From: Sphingosinicella microcystinivorans
GTDB lineage: Bacteria; Pseudomonadota; Alphaproteobacteria; Sphingomonadales; Sphingomonadaceae
Length of the DNA stretch: 64,000 nt
Reading direction: 5' to 3'
Assembly (NCBI RefSeq): GCF_003634215.1
Contig: NZ_RBWX01000013.1
Span: forward strand, 1-64,000
Within the stretch, counting starts at the first letter, position 1; every line of letters starts with the position of its first letter. Made by a program: the position numbers and the translations under genes. Positions 26,946 through 39,015 of this stretch are shown here, in pieces. Below the pieces are notes generated by a model that was not told where the DNA came from, searched no databases, and saw only the letters and a program-made list of their open reading frames with translations.

Positions 26946-28178
26946 ATGCGGGGGCTGGACATTGCGATAGCGGGCTGCGGGCCGTGCGGTTTGTCCGCGG
27001 CACTTATGCTCCACCGTGCGGGACATCAGGTCACGCTGTTCGAGCGCTTCGAAGCACCGCGGCCGATCGGTTCAGGGTTGATGTTGCAGCCGACGGGAAT
27101 GGCGGTGCTTTCCGAACTTGGCCTGTTACCGCCGGTTCTGGGCATGGTTTCGCGTATCGACAGGCTGTTCGGCAAGGCCGGCAGCCGCGTCGTGCTCGAT
27201 GTTCACTACGCCGCCCTTCCCCGCCCGGGAAAATTCGGGATCGGCATCCACCGCGCGAGTCTGTTCGCGGTGCTTTACGATGCAGTCGTGCGCTCAGGCA
27301 TTCCCATCCATACCGGGCGCGAACTATCCGGCAGCCGCCAGATCGGCAATCGGCGCGTGCTTCAATTCACTGGCGGCGAGACAAGCCCAGCGTTCGACCT
27401 TGTCGTGGATGCCCTCGGCACGCGAACGCCGCTTGCGCCCGCAACGGGCAGGGAACTTGCCTATGGCGCGCTCTGGGCCAGCCTCGACTGGCCGGAGCGC
27501 GCGAACCTCGATGCGCATACGCTGGAACAGCGCTACGAGCGTGCGAGTATCATGGTGGGTGTTCTGCCGTTCGGCACGCCTCCGGGCGCTGGGACCGCCA
27601 AGGCAGCGTTTTTCTGGTCGCTGCGCGGGGACAGGCTGCAGGAATGGCGCGATGCCGGGCTTGCGCCGTGGAAAGCACAGGTCGCTGCGCTCTGGCCGGC
27701 GTGCATGCCCCTTCTCGACCAGATAACCGATGCCGAGCAATTGATCTTCGCGCGCTATGCCCACCGGACGCTGGCAATGCCCGCGGAACCGGGACTGATC
27801 CATATCGGCGACGCCTGGCACTCCGCCAGCCCGCAGCTGGGCCAGGGCGCGAACATGGCGTTGCTTGACGCGTGGGCACTCGCGAAAGCTCTGGCCGCGG
27901 CAGAAAGCGTTGACGAAGGTATAGCGCAGGCCATCGCGCTGCGGCGTCGGCATGTGCGCCTTTATCAATGGCTGACGGCGCTGTTCACGCCGGCCTATCA
28001 ATCCGACAGCCGCTTGCTGCCATTCGTCCGCGACCGGTTTGTGGGGCCTCTTTCAAAGCTGTGGCCTGCCACCTGGATACAGGCTGCGATGGTGAGCGGA
28101 TTGATTGCGGACCCGCTCGGGCCGCTCGGTCTCAGCGATGACCTGCCGAGCGAAGCGCCGTTGGCGGAAGCGGCATGA
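26946..28178 (+). CDS. FAD-dependent monooxygenase
   Basis: This 410-aa group A flavoprotein belongs to the UbiH/p-hydroxybenzoate hydroxylase-like family, which uses NAD(P)H and oxygen to hydroxylate aromatic or similar substrates. The ADP-binding motif is IAGCGPCGLSAALML at about 8-22. The second FAD motif GDAWHSASPQLGQGANMALLDA lies at about 295-316. A DG-like motif appears as VVDALGTRTP near residue 160, with A where DG enzymes have G. The gene is 36 bases from a saccharopine-dehydrogenase-like gene, and the two probably form an operon. It is the first ordinary gene right of the att-like site. Confidence 0.85.
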   Translation: MRGLDIAIAGCGPCGLSAALMLHRAGHQVTLFERFEAPRPIGSGLMLQPTGMAVLSELGLLPPVLGMVSRIDRLFGKAGSRVVLDVHYAALPRPGKFGIGIHRASLFAVLYDAVVRSGIPIHTGRELSGSRQIGNRRVLQFTGGETSPAFDLVVDALGTRTPLAPATGRELAYGALWASLDWPERANLDAHTLEQRYERASIMVGVLPFGTPPGAGTAKAAFFWSLRGDRLQEWRDAGLAPWKAQVAALWPACMPLLDQITDAEQLIFARYAHRTLAMPAEPGLIHIGDAWHSASPQLGQGANMALLDAWALAKALAAAESVDEGIAQAIALRRRHVRLYQWLTALFTPAYQSDSRLLPFVRDRFVGPLSKLWPATWIQAAMVSGLIADPLGPLGLSDDLPSEAPLAEAA

Positions 28179-28214
28179 TGTCTCGCCGCTCTTCAACGGC
28201 AACCCGATAATTTC

Positions 28215-29894
28215 ATGAGCCGCATCCTGCTGCTTGGGGGCTATGGCGGTTTCGGCGGCCGCATTGCGCATCGCCTGGCGGCTGCCGGCCACGAGGTTCT
28301 GGTCGCGGGCCGATCCATCGCAAGGGCTCGTGCTTTCTGTGCACAATCCCCACGCCTCGTCCCGCTGGCGGTTGATCGGCGCGCGATTGCCCGCGCGCTC
28401 GAAGACCATCGCCCCGACATCGTCGTTGACGCGTCCGGCCCCTTTCAGGCGATGGCCCATGACATTCCTGCCGCCTGCATCGCGGCGCGTGTTCATTATG
28501 TCGATATCGCCGACGCCCGCGATTTCCTGTGCGGCATCGGCGCGCTGAACGCGGCGGCCAGGGCGGCCGGTGTCGTCGTTCTGTCGGGCGCCTCCAGCGT
28601 GCCTGCTCTGTCGGGCGCGGCGGTCCGACACCTTGCATCGGGCGTGGAGCGGGTCCGCGCCGTGGAGATAGCGATCAGCGCCTCCAACAAGGCAACGGCG
28701 GGTCCGTCGGTCGCGGCCGCCATTCTCGGGCAGGTCGGCCAACCTATCCGGCTCTGGCGCGGCCGGCGCTGGACGAAGGCCTTCGGGTGGCAAGAGCCCC
28801 GTTCGCAATCCTTCGATTGCGCTGGCACCTTACCGATCCGGGGCCGGATGGTCGGTCTCGTCGACGTGCCCGATCTGGCACTGCTACCCGAACGCCTGCG
28901 AGGCCATCCTGCCGTCAGCTTCCGTGCCGGAACCGAACTCGGATTTCAGAACCGTGCGCTCTGGCTTGCCAGCTGGTTCGTCCGGTGGCGCGTGCTTCGC
29001 ACACTTACGCCCTTTGCGCGCTGGCTCCGCCCACTCCAGTCCCTGACCCGGAAGTTGGGCAGCGATCGATCCGCGATGATCGTGCGCCTCTTTGGCGACA
29101 GAAATGGGTGCAGGGTGGAACGGCGATGGACGCTGATCGCCGACCATGGCGACGGCCCGGAAATCCCGACACTCGCCGTGGCGCCGATTGTGGCGCGCAT
29201 CCTTGCCGGCAAGGAGCCAGCAGGGGCCCGGGATGCCGGCGAGACGCTGACGCTGGGCGACTTCGCCGTACCGTTCAGCGAACTCGCGATCCATCATCAA
29301 ACCGAAGAGCTTCCCATGCCGCCGCCACTGTACGCGCAGGTGATGGGCGCGCATTTCGCAGCGCTTCCCGGCGCTGTCCGGGCCATGCACGATGTTCTGC
29401 GGGACGGCGGCGCCATCGGCGAGGCCGAGGTTGCCGGCGCATCCAACCCAATCGCGAGGCTCGTCGCACGCATCGTGGGTTTTCCGAAGCCCGGACGTCA
29501 CCGCCTCCACGTGCATTTTGAGGAAAACGGTGGCCGCGAGACATGGACACGCGATTTCAGTGGCCAGCGCTTTCGCAGTCATCTCAGCCGGCACGGCCCG
29601 TGGCTCGTGGAACGATTCGGGCCTTTGCGTTTCGCGTTCGCACTGCCGGGAACTAACGAAGGTCTCATGATGGTCATGCAGCGATGGTGGTTCGGTCCGC
29701 TGCCGCTCCCTAAATGGCTTGCGCCGCGGTCAACGGCCAGTGAGTGGATGGAAAACGGCCGCTTTCATTTCGATGTGCCGATCGACCATCCCCTTCTGGG
29801 CCGCCTTGTTCACTATCGCGGGTGGCTCCATGCGCCCACGGATGAAGCGCACCCGGGAAGCGTGCCTTCTACTGAACCATCGCAGCCAGGCTGA
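28215..29894 (+). CDS. Saccharopine dehydrogenase-like / DUF4166 fusion protein
   Basis: This 559-aa protein has an N-terminal Rossmann domain (ILLLGGYGGFGGRIAHRL) with the layout of saccharopine-dehydrogenase-like oxidoreductases. Landmarks are VVDASGPFQAMAHDIP and HYVDIADARDF. From about residue 370 a second domain fits DUF4166 (MGAHFAALPGAVRAMHD, then HFEENGGRETWTRDFSGQ, then FHFDVPIDHPLLGRLVHYRGW). The substrate is unknown; relatives are often linked to lipid or terpenoid modification. ATG 28215 is used. The 3' end overlaps the convergent acyltransferase gene by 26 bases. Confidence 0.75.
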   Translation: MSRILLLGGYGGFGGRIAHRLAAAGHEVLVAGRSIARARAFCAQSPRLVPLAVDRRAIARALEDHRPDIVVDASGPFQAMAHDIPAACIAARVHYVDIADARDFLCGIGALNAAARAAGVVVLSGASSVPALSGAAVRHLASGVERVRAVEIAISASNKATAGPSVAAAILGQVGQPIRLWRGRRWTKAFGWQEPRSQSFDCAGTLPIRGRMVGLVDVPDLALLPERLRGHPAVSFRAGTELGFQNRALWLASWFVRWRVLRTLTPFARWLRPLQSLTRKLGSDRSAMIVRLFGDRNGCRVERRWTLIADHGDGPEIPTLAVAPIVARILAGKEPAGARDAGETLTLGDFAVPFSELAIHHQTEELPMPPPLYAQVMGAHFAALPGAVRAMHDVLRDGGAIGEAEVAGASNPIARLVARIVGFPKPGRHRLHVHFEENGGRETWTRDFSGQRFRSHLSRHGPWLVERFGPLRFAFALPGTNEGLMMVMQRWWFGPLPLPKWLAPRSTASEWMENGRFHFDVPIDHPLLGRLVHYRGWLHAPTDEAHPGSVPSTEPSQPG

Positions 29895-32800
29895 CATAGT
29901 CGAGCTTGCCGGTGCCGAGGACGGGCAGGGTTTCAAGCACGCGAATGTCGCGCGGGATCGACAGTTCGGTGACGCCGTTCGCCTTGCCCCATTCCTGCAG
30001 CGCAGAGGCCTTAGCGTCTGCCTGCGTCGTGAACAGCACGAGCTGTTCGCCCTTGCGCGGATCGGGCCGCGTGACGACGGCATGCATCGCACCTGGCCAG
30101 ACAGCCGCCGCATAACCTTCCACGGCGGGCAGCGAGACCATCTCGCCGCCGATCTTGGCAAAGCGCTTGGCGCGGCCCTTGATGGTGACGAAGCCCTGAT
30201 CGTCGATGATGACGATGTCGCCCGTGTCATGCCAGCCACCCTCCGGCGGTTGCAGCACGCCGGGGGCATCAGACTTCATGTAGCCCGCCATGATGTTGGG
30301 GCCGTGGATGGAGAGTCTGCCGCCTTCATCAATGCCGGGCACGGCGTCCAGCTTCGCTTCGATACCGGGGAGCAGCCGGCCCACCGAACCGGCGCGGAAG
30401 TGCATCGGCGTGTTGACCGCGATCACCGGGCCCGCCTCGGTCGCGCCGTAGCCTTCGAGGATGCGCAGACCGAATTTCTCGGCGTAGGTCTTGCGGGTCT
30501 CGTCGCGAACGCGCTCGGCGCCTGCGAAGATGTAGCGCAGCGAATAGAAATCGTAGCCATGCGCCATACGCGCGTAGCCGGACAGGAACGTATCGGTGCC
30601 GAAGAGGATCGTTGCATTCGCATCATAGGCGAGCGCCGGCACGATCCGGTAGTGGAGCGGGCTTGGGTAGAGGAGCGTGCGCACGCCGTGGAAGATCGGC
30701 AGCAACGTACCGCCGGTGAGGCCGAAGCTGTGGAATACCGGTAGCGCGTTCAGCACCGTGTCTGCCGAATTGAAGTCGATACGCGCCGCAAGCTGGCGGC
30801 AGTTCGACAGCAGATTGCGGTGCGTGAGCACGACGCCCTTCGGCAAGCCCTCGGAGCCGCTGGTGAACAGGATCACCGCCGGATCATCTGCGGAAATCCG
30901 GTGGCGCCGATGGATATGCCCCGCAAATCGTGCGGCGATCATGGCGCGCAGCTTCGCCGCGAGGCCGATCTCCGCACCGATATCCTCGAGCCAGAGCACG
31001 CGGATACCTTCCGCCTCCAGCCCGGCGATCAGATCGCCGAGCTTGGCCTGCGTGACGAAGGCGCGCGCCGTCACCACGGTGCTGATTTCCGCGGCTGCGC
31101 ATGCGGCTTTGAGGTTCGCGAGGCCGACCGTGTAGTTGAGCATGGCGGGCACGCGGCCCGTGGCCTGAAGCGCGAAGATCGTCGCGACGACGCCCGAGAC
31201 GTTCGGCAGCAAGACGCCGACCGCCTCGCCCTGCCGCGCGGCGCGCGCTAAGGGACGCCCGAGCGCAAGACTGCCGACGATGAGGCGACTGTAGCTCATC
31301 GGCTCGCGCTTCACGTCTTCGAGAACCAGCGCCTTGCCGCCATGGATATGGCGCGCTTCAAGCAGCGCTTCGAACAATGTCGTGTCGGTTGTCGAGGTCG
31401 CGAAAATCATGTCGCTCATCTCGTCATAGAGACGGCGCCCCGCGATGGCGCGGCGTTCGCGCGCGCTCATCTTGCCCTCGATGCTGAAGCGGCGCGGCGG
31501 CAGCACGGTGAGACGGATTTTCGGGAATGTACGCAGGCGGATCTTGCCGCGCAGGCGCGAGAACGGCGTAAACTGCGCACCGTCGATACGGACGGGGACG
31601 ATCGGCGCGTCGGCGCGGTCGGCGACCATGCCGGGGCCGTCGAAGATCTTCATCAGCGCGCCGGTGACGGTGATGCGGCCTTCGGGGAAGATCACCAGCG
31701 TGCGGCCTTCGCGCACGGCCTTCACCATCGCCTTCGCCGAAAGCGGATTGGTCGGGTCGACAGGGAAGGCATCGAAGAGTGGCAGGAGCGGCTTTACCCA
31801 CCATGCTTTCGCGATGCGCGTGTGCACCGCGAACGTCGGCTTGCCGGGAAGGAACGCGGCAAGCAGCAGCCCGTCGAGGAACGAGACGTGGTTCACCACG
31901 ACGACGGCGGGCTGGCCGGGTTGGGGCATGTTTTCAGTGCCGCTCACCTCCACACGGTAGAGGAGTTGCAGCACGCCCCGAATGAGGGCCTTGAACACGG
32001 TTTCGGGCAGAAGCCAGCAGGAAATGAGCGCGACGGCGAGCGTCGCGAAACCCATCGTGCCGACAACGCCCGGGATGCTGGCACCCCCGGCGAGCATCAG
32101 CGTCACCACCACGACCACCGCCACCGTAATCGCGGCGTTGACGATATTGTTCGCGGCGATCGTGCGGGAGCGTTCCTCAGGCGCGGCGTGCGTCTGGAGG
32201 ATCGCGAACAGGGGCACGACGAACATGCCGCCCGCAAATGCGATGCCGACGAGATCGGCCATGATCCGCCAGCTGCCCGCGCTTTCGATGAAGGTGGACA
32301 GGCCGGCCTCAGTGCCAGCCGGCACGTAGCCGCGCGCAGAGAGCCACAGGTCGACCATGAATGCCGACAGTGCGAGCACCGATATCGGCACGTAGCGGGC
32401 CGAGACCTCGCCGCGAAGCAGCTTGTTCACGAGCAGCGAGCCGAGCGCCACGCTGATCGAGAAGATCAGCAGGAACAGCGTCGCGACCTCCTGCGTCGCA
32501 TTCAGCACGCCGGCGACAAGTGGTGCGAAGATGGAGAGCAGCACGGCGCCCACCGCGAAGAACCAGCTGATACCAAGGATCGACAGCCAGATGCCGCGTC
32601 CGCGCTTCGCCGCGCCGAGGATGTGCCATGTGCTTCGGAAGACGTTGAGCTCGATCTTCAGGCCCGGCGCCGTCGCCGGCGCGGAGGGCACGGCGAGGCC
32701 CGCGAGGAAGCCGAGGACGGCGAGGCCCGTTGCGACGATCCCCGCCTCCCACGGCGGAATGACCCCGGCGAGCAACTGTCCGCCGAGGATGGCGAGAAAC

Positions 32801-33261
32801 GTGCCCGCCTCCACAAGCCCAGTGCCGCCGACGATCTCGTTGGTTTTGAGATGCTGCGGCAGGATCGAATATTTGACCGGGCCGAAGATCGCCGAATGCA
32901 GCCCCATGAGAAACAGGGCGAGCAGAAGCAAGGGGACCAGTTGCCACCAGAAGCCGGCGAGCGCCATCGCCATGATGACGATTTCGGCCGCTTTCACGAT
33001 ACGGACGAGCTTCGCCTTGTCCCAGGCGTCGGCAATCTGCCCGGCAATCGCCGAGAACAGGAAGTAGGGAAGAATGAACAGGCCCGTGGCGATCGTCGCG
33101 AGCAGTTCCGCCTTGTCGGGCTCCGCCGCGTAGATGCCGAAGTTCGCGAGGAACAGAAGGGCGAATTTCAGGAGATTGTCGTTGAATGCGCCCAGAAACT
33201 GGACCGCGAACAACGGCCCGAAGCGGCGCTTTCCAAGTAACGACAGATTGGGTGCGGACAT
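29869..33261 (-). CDS. MFS / 1-acylglycerol acyltransferase / AMP-ligase fusion (Aas-LplT-like)
   Basis: This 1130-aa protein joins three functions of lysophospholipid repair. Residues 1 to about 410 form an MFS transporter like LplT (FLGAFNDNLLKFALL at the start). Around 450 the PlsC acyltransferase motif is NHVSFLDG (HX4D), with FPEGRITVTG following. From about 640 an AMP-binding acyl-ACP/CoA synthetase domain carries FTSGSEGLPKGVVLTHRN near residue 800 and GYGATEAGPVIA. In E. coli, LplT and Aas are separate proteins that flip and re-acylate lysophospholipids; here they are one chain. ATG 33261 (MSAPNLSLLG) is preferred over an upstream start. It follows the DUF2339 gene by 53 bases on the same strand. 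Confidence 0.92.
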   Translation of the reverse strand: MSAPNLSLLGKRRFGPLFAVQFLGAFNDNLLKFALLFLANFGIYAAEPDKAELLATIATGLFILPYFLFSAIAGQIADAWDKAKLVRIVKAAEIVIMAMALAGFWWQLVPLLLLALFLMGLHSAIFGPVKYSILPQHLKTNEIVGGTGLVEAGTFLAILGGQLLAGVIPPWEAGIVATGLAVLGFLAGLAVPSAPATAPGLKIELNVFRSTWHILGAAKRGRGIWLSILGISWFFAVGAVLLSIFAPLVAGVLNATQEVATLFLLIFSISVALGSLLVNKLLRGEVSARYVPISVLALSAFMVDLWLSARGYVPAGTEAGLSTFIESAGSWRIMADLVGIAFAGGMFVVPLFAILQTHAAPEERSRTIAANNIVNAAITVAVVVVVTLMLAGGASIPGVVGTMGFATLAVALISCWLLPETVFKALIRGVLQLLYRVEVSGTENMPQPGQPAVVVVNHVSFLDGLLLAAFLPGKPTFAVHTRIAKAWWVKPLLPLFDAFPVDPTNPLSAKAMVKAVREGRTLVIFPEGRITVTGALMKIFDGPGMVADRADAPIVPVRIDGAQFTPFSRLRGKIRLRTFPKIRLTVLPPRRFSIEGKMSARERRAIAGRRLYDEMSDMIFATSTTDTTLFEALLEARHIHGGKALVLEDVKREPMSYSRLIVGSLALGRPLARAARQGEAVGVLLPNVSGVVATIFALQATGRVPAMLNYTVGLANLKAACAAAEISTVVTARAFVTQAKLGDLIAGLEAEGIRVLWLEDIGAEIGLAAKLRAMIAARFAGHIHRRHRISADDPAVILFTSGSEGLPKGVVLTHRNLLSNCRQLAARIDFNSADTVLNALPVFHSFGLTGGTLLPIFHGVRTLLYPSPLHYRIVPALAYDANATILFGTDTFLSGYARMAHGYDFYSLRYIFAGAERVRDETRKTYAEKFGLRILEGYGATEAGPVIAVNTPMHFRAGSVGRLLPGIEAKLDAVPGIDEGGRLSIHGPNIMAGYMKSDAPGVLQPPEGGWHDTGDIVIIDDQGFVTIKGRAKRFAKIGGEMVSLPAVEGYAAAVWPGAMHAVVTRPDPRKGEQLVLFTTQADAKASALQEWGKANGVTELSIPRDIRVLETLPVLGTGKLDYVSLAAMVQ

Positions 33262-33314
33262 GATTCTTCCCTTGGTCAAGGAAATCCAAGTATTTGGCAA
33301 ACAATGAGAGCGCG

Positions 33315-36257
<2,943 letters not shown>

Positions 36258-36304
36258 TGTCCGAATTCCCCCTCAGACCATTTCGAGAATCGCCTTTACG
36301 TCAA

Positions 36305-36346
36305 AATTGATCGGTGTTCAATAAAAGAATTAGACAGCGATCAATT
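36305..36346. promoter_or_regulatory. Inverted repeat between DUF2339 and TetR genes
   Basis: AATTGATCG (36305-36313) and CGATCAATT (36338-36346) form a perfect 9-bp inverted repeat 24 bases apart, 20 bases before the TetR start. Inside it TTGA-N7-TCAA (36307-36321) is a further symmetric element of the size TetR dimers often bind. The site lies in the divergent promoter and may regulate both genes. Confidence 0.5.
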
Positions 36347-36366
36347 CTTTGCGTATCGACCCCGAC

Positions 36367-36981
36367 ATGGCCCGCCGCTCCGACCATACACGTGCCGAAC
36401 TCGAACGGATGATCGTTGTCGAGGGGCACAAGCACATGGGGGAAGTCGGCTTCGCCCGGTTCTCCGCGCGCGAGGTGGCAAAGCGCATCGGCTACTCGAT
36501 CGGCACGATCTACAACGTATTCGGCAACTACGACCGCCTGATCCTTGCCATCAACACGCGCACGTTCAAGCTGTGGGCGGAATATATGCGGACCGAACTG
36601 GCGAACAGACCCGGCGACCGCATTCGCGTTCTCGTCGAGGGCTATTTCGGATTCGCCGAGGCCAACACCAACATCTGGATGGCGATCTACGATCACCGCC
36701 TTCCTCCCGACGAAACGATGCCCGAGGCGTATGCCGAACAGCGTTCCGAGCTGACCGAGATCGTTGTGCAGGAGGTTGCCGCCGTCCTGCCAGAAGCCGC
36801 GCGCCACCGCGCGCCGCGGCTGGCGCGCTCGCTCGTCGCCACGGTGCACGGTCACTGCACCTTCGCGCTCAACGGCAGCTTCGCACTGCTCGGCGAAACC
36901 GAGCCCATGGAAACAGCGCTGGCGCGCGTACGCGAATCACTCGCGGCGGCTGCCGCCGAGACTGGAAAACCGATACCTTAA
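36367..36981 (+). CDS. TetR-family transcriptional regulator
   Basis: This 204-aa regulator has an N-terminal HTH (FARFSAREVAKRIGYSIGTIYNVFGNYDRLILAINTRT, split here only for reading) and a TetR_C-like effector domain (ETMPEAYAEQRSELTEIVVQ, LVATVHGHCTFAL). ATG 36367 (MARRSDHTRAE) is chosen; a TTG six codons earlier would lie almost on the inverted repeat. It diverges from the DUF2339 gene and is 26 bases upstream of the desaturase-family gene, so it may control membrane-lipid functions. The ligand is unknown. Confidence 0.85.
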   Translation: MARRSDHTRAELERMIVVEGHKHMGEVGFARFSAREVAKRIGYSIGTIYNVFGNYDRLILAINTRTFKLWAEYMRTELANRPGDRIRVLVEGYFGFAEANTNIWMAIYDHRLPPDETMPEAYAEQRSELTEIVVQEVAAVLPEAARHRAPRLARSLVATVHGHCTFALNGSFALLGETEPMETALARVRESLAAAAAETGKPIP

Positions 36982-37007
36982 GTGAGGCGGGAGTGGGGGA
37001 GGCACGC

Positions 37008-38168
37008 ATGAAAAGCTGGTTCGACAGGCTGGAGCACGATCTGCAATCGCCGCTGGCGGTCCGCAGGTTCGGTAGCGGCTGGTTTTCCGGTTTCTTCGCG
37101 CTGGTGTTCGCGATCGCGGGACTCTGTCTCGTTGCCGCGCTGCGCTGGCCGGATTGGTTCGCGACACCGGAACTGGCGGTCGTTCGCGATTGGCCTGGAT
37201 TTCGGGGCGCTGTCCACGCGCTTCTCATCGGCGGCTATGCCCTTGCGCTGCTCAGCCTGCTCCTGCGCCCACGCAAGGCCCTTGGGGCGACGGCGCTCGT
37301 CATTGCCCTTTGCGCGTCGCTGCTCGGCGGGGCGAACGTCGACGCGCGCGACACGGGCAATGGCGGCATTTTCTTCGGGCTGGACTTCTTCGCGGTCAAC
37401 ATGGTCGCAACCGGCCTGATGTTCGCACCCATCGAAAGACTGTTTCCGCACCGCGCCGATCAGCGCCTGTTCCGGACCGAATGGCGGGAGGACCTGTTTT
37501 ATTATCTCGTCAGCTCCATGCTCGTTCAGATCATCACCTTCCTTGCGCTTGCGCCGTCATCGTGGGTGATGACAGCAACGGGCGGGCTCGCAGACTTCAG
37601 GGCGGCCGTGGCGAGCCAGCCTTGGCCGCTCCAGTTCCTTGAAGTGATGCTGCTGACCGATCTTGCGCAATACTGGTTCCACCGCACGTTCCACCGCGTG
37701 CCCTTCCTTTGGGGTTTTCACGCCATCCATCATTCGGCGAAATCCATGGACTGGCTCGCCGGCGCGCGCATGCATTTCGTCGAGATTATCGCGCTACGCG
37801 GCGTCACCTCGCTGCCACTGCTCACGGTCGGTTTCAGCCCGTCGGTCATGCAGGCCTACATCGCGTTCGTGTATATCTATTCCTCGCTCGTGCACGCGAA
37901 CCTGCGCGGTGATTTCAATGCGCTTGGCCAGTTCCTCGTCACGCCTCGTTTCCATCACTGGCATCACGCGATCGAGACCGAAGCGATCGACAAGAATTTC
38001 GCGATCCACTTTCCATTCCTTGACCGCCTGTTCGGTACTCACCACCTGCCCCCGAGCGCATGGCCTACGGGCTACGGCGTGCCGGAACGCGTCCCGAACG
38101 GCTACCGCGCCCAATTCCTCTACCCGTTTCGGCGATCGCGTCTGATCGCGGCAAAGACGCCCGATTAG
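37008..38168 (+). CDS. Sterol desaturase / fatty acid hydroxylase family protein
   Basis: This 386-aa integral-membrane di-iron oxygenase shows the expected histidine clusters: WFHRTFHR near 225, HAIHHSAKS near 238, and FHHWHHAIE near 316. Four or more hydrophobic segments precede them, and the N-terminal 130 residues form an extra membrane region. Family members hydroxylate or desaturate lipids, for example sphingolipid or carotenoid substrates; the exact substrate is unknown. ATG 37008 follows GGGGGAGG, a strong ribosome site. The TetR gene lies upstream and a lipase-like gene follows after nine bases. Confidence 0.85.
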   Translation: MKSWFDRLEHDLQSPLAVRRFGSGWFSGFFALVFAIAGLCLVAALRWPDWFATPELAVVRDWPGFRGAVHALLIGGYALALLSLLLRPRKALGATALVIALCASLLGGANVDARDTGNGGIFFGLDFFAVNMVATGLMFAPIERLFPHRADQRLFRTEWREDLFYYLVSSMLVQIITFLALAPSSWVMTATGGLADFRAAVASQPWPLQFLEVMLLTDLAQYWFHRTFHRVPFLWGFHAIHHSAKSMDWLAGARMHFVEIIALRGVTSLPLLTVGFSPSVMQAYIAFVYIYSSLVHANLRGDFNALGQFLVTPRFHHWHHAIETEAIDKNFAIHFPFLDRLFGTHHLPPSAWPTGYGVPERVPNGYRAQFLYPFRRSRLIAAKTPD

Positions 38169-38177
38169 GCTCGCGAA

Positions 38178-38864
38178 ATGCTCCCGATGTCCGCTGAAAA
38201 CACGCGAGGAAGTGTGGTCTTGCTGCACGGCCACGGGCGTACACGCCACTCCATGCGGAAACTCGAACAGGCCTGCCGCCGCGCAGGCTACCGTTCCTTC
38301 GCGCTCGGCTACAATGGCCACGGCAAGATGGAGACCATCCTTGCAGGGCTCCACGGTCCAATCACGGCGATTGAACGGGATACCGACGGCCCGATCCATT
38401 TCATCACGCATTCGCTCGGCGGCCTCGTGGCCCGCGCCTATATCGCCAAGCATCGCCCGGAGAGACTTGGCAGGGTGGTCATGCTGGCCCCGCCCAACAA
38501 GGGCAGCGAACTTGCCGATCTGCTTTCAAGGCTACGGCTGGATCATATTGTCCTTGGCCATTCCAGGCGCTTTTTGACTTTGGGCCGCACACCAGAGCAC
38601 GAACGTGTGCTCGGCGTGGTCGACTATGACCTGGGGATTGTCGCCGGAACCAGGGCGATCGCCCCTCTCTTCTCAAGGCTTATCCTGCCCACACCCAATG
38701 ACGGAAAGGTGAGCGTCGCCGCAACCCGGGTCTGGGGCATGAAAGACTTCGCGGTGCTGCCTGTCCCTCACATGCTGATGCCGTGGGAAGGGCGCGTCAT
38801 CGCGCATTGCTTGCAGTTTCTCGAGCGTGGAGATTTCGGCAAGGGAGAGCCGCAAGCAGCGTAG
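38178..38864 (+). CDS. Alpha/beta hydrolase, lipase-like
   Basis: This 228-aa hydrolase has an oxyanion loop VVLLHGHGRTRHS at about 13-25 and a nucleophile elbow ITHSLGG with S79. The catalytic aspartate may lie in PTPNDGKVS and the histidine in PVPHMLMP. No signal peptide is visible. The sequence pattern resembles small triacylglycerol lipases and esterases without a lid. It follows the desaturase-family gene by nine bases and is probably co-transcribed. Confidence 0.8.
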   Translation: MLPMSAENTRGSVVLLHGHGRTRHSMRKLEQACRRAGYRSFALGYNGHGKMETILAGLHGPITAIERDTDGPIHFITHSLGGLVARAYIAKHRPERLGRVVMLAPPNKGSELADLLSRLRLDHIVLGHSRRFLTLGRTPEHERVLGVVDYDLGIVAGTRAIAPLFSRLILPTPNDGKVSVAATRVWGMKDFAVLPVPHMLMPWEGRVIAHCLQFLERGDFGKGEPQAA

Positions 38865-39015
38865 CGTTGAAAGCCCTGGTGACAGCGCGGGTGGCGGCGG
38901 GCTCGGCGCGTCTGCACTGAATCTGCACAGCCGCTCGACAGAATGAGCATCGGTCCTCCCGTCCTGTCTCGACATCGTTGCTGCACAACGCCCTCCCGTC
39001 AGCAGGGAGAGCCGA

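Noticed and set aside
31342-33240. Long open frame (632 codons) antisense to the acyltransferase fusion
   Set aside because: It is composed of Arg, His, Glu and Gly-rich sequence typical of antisense frames in GC-rich DNA, and the opposite strand encodes three clear domains.
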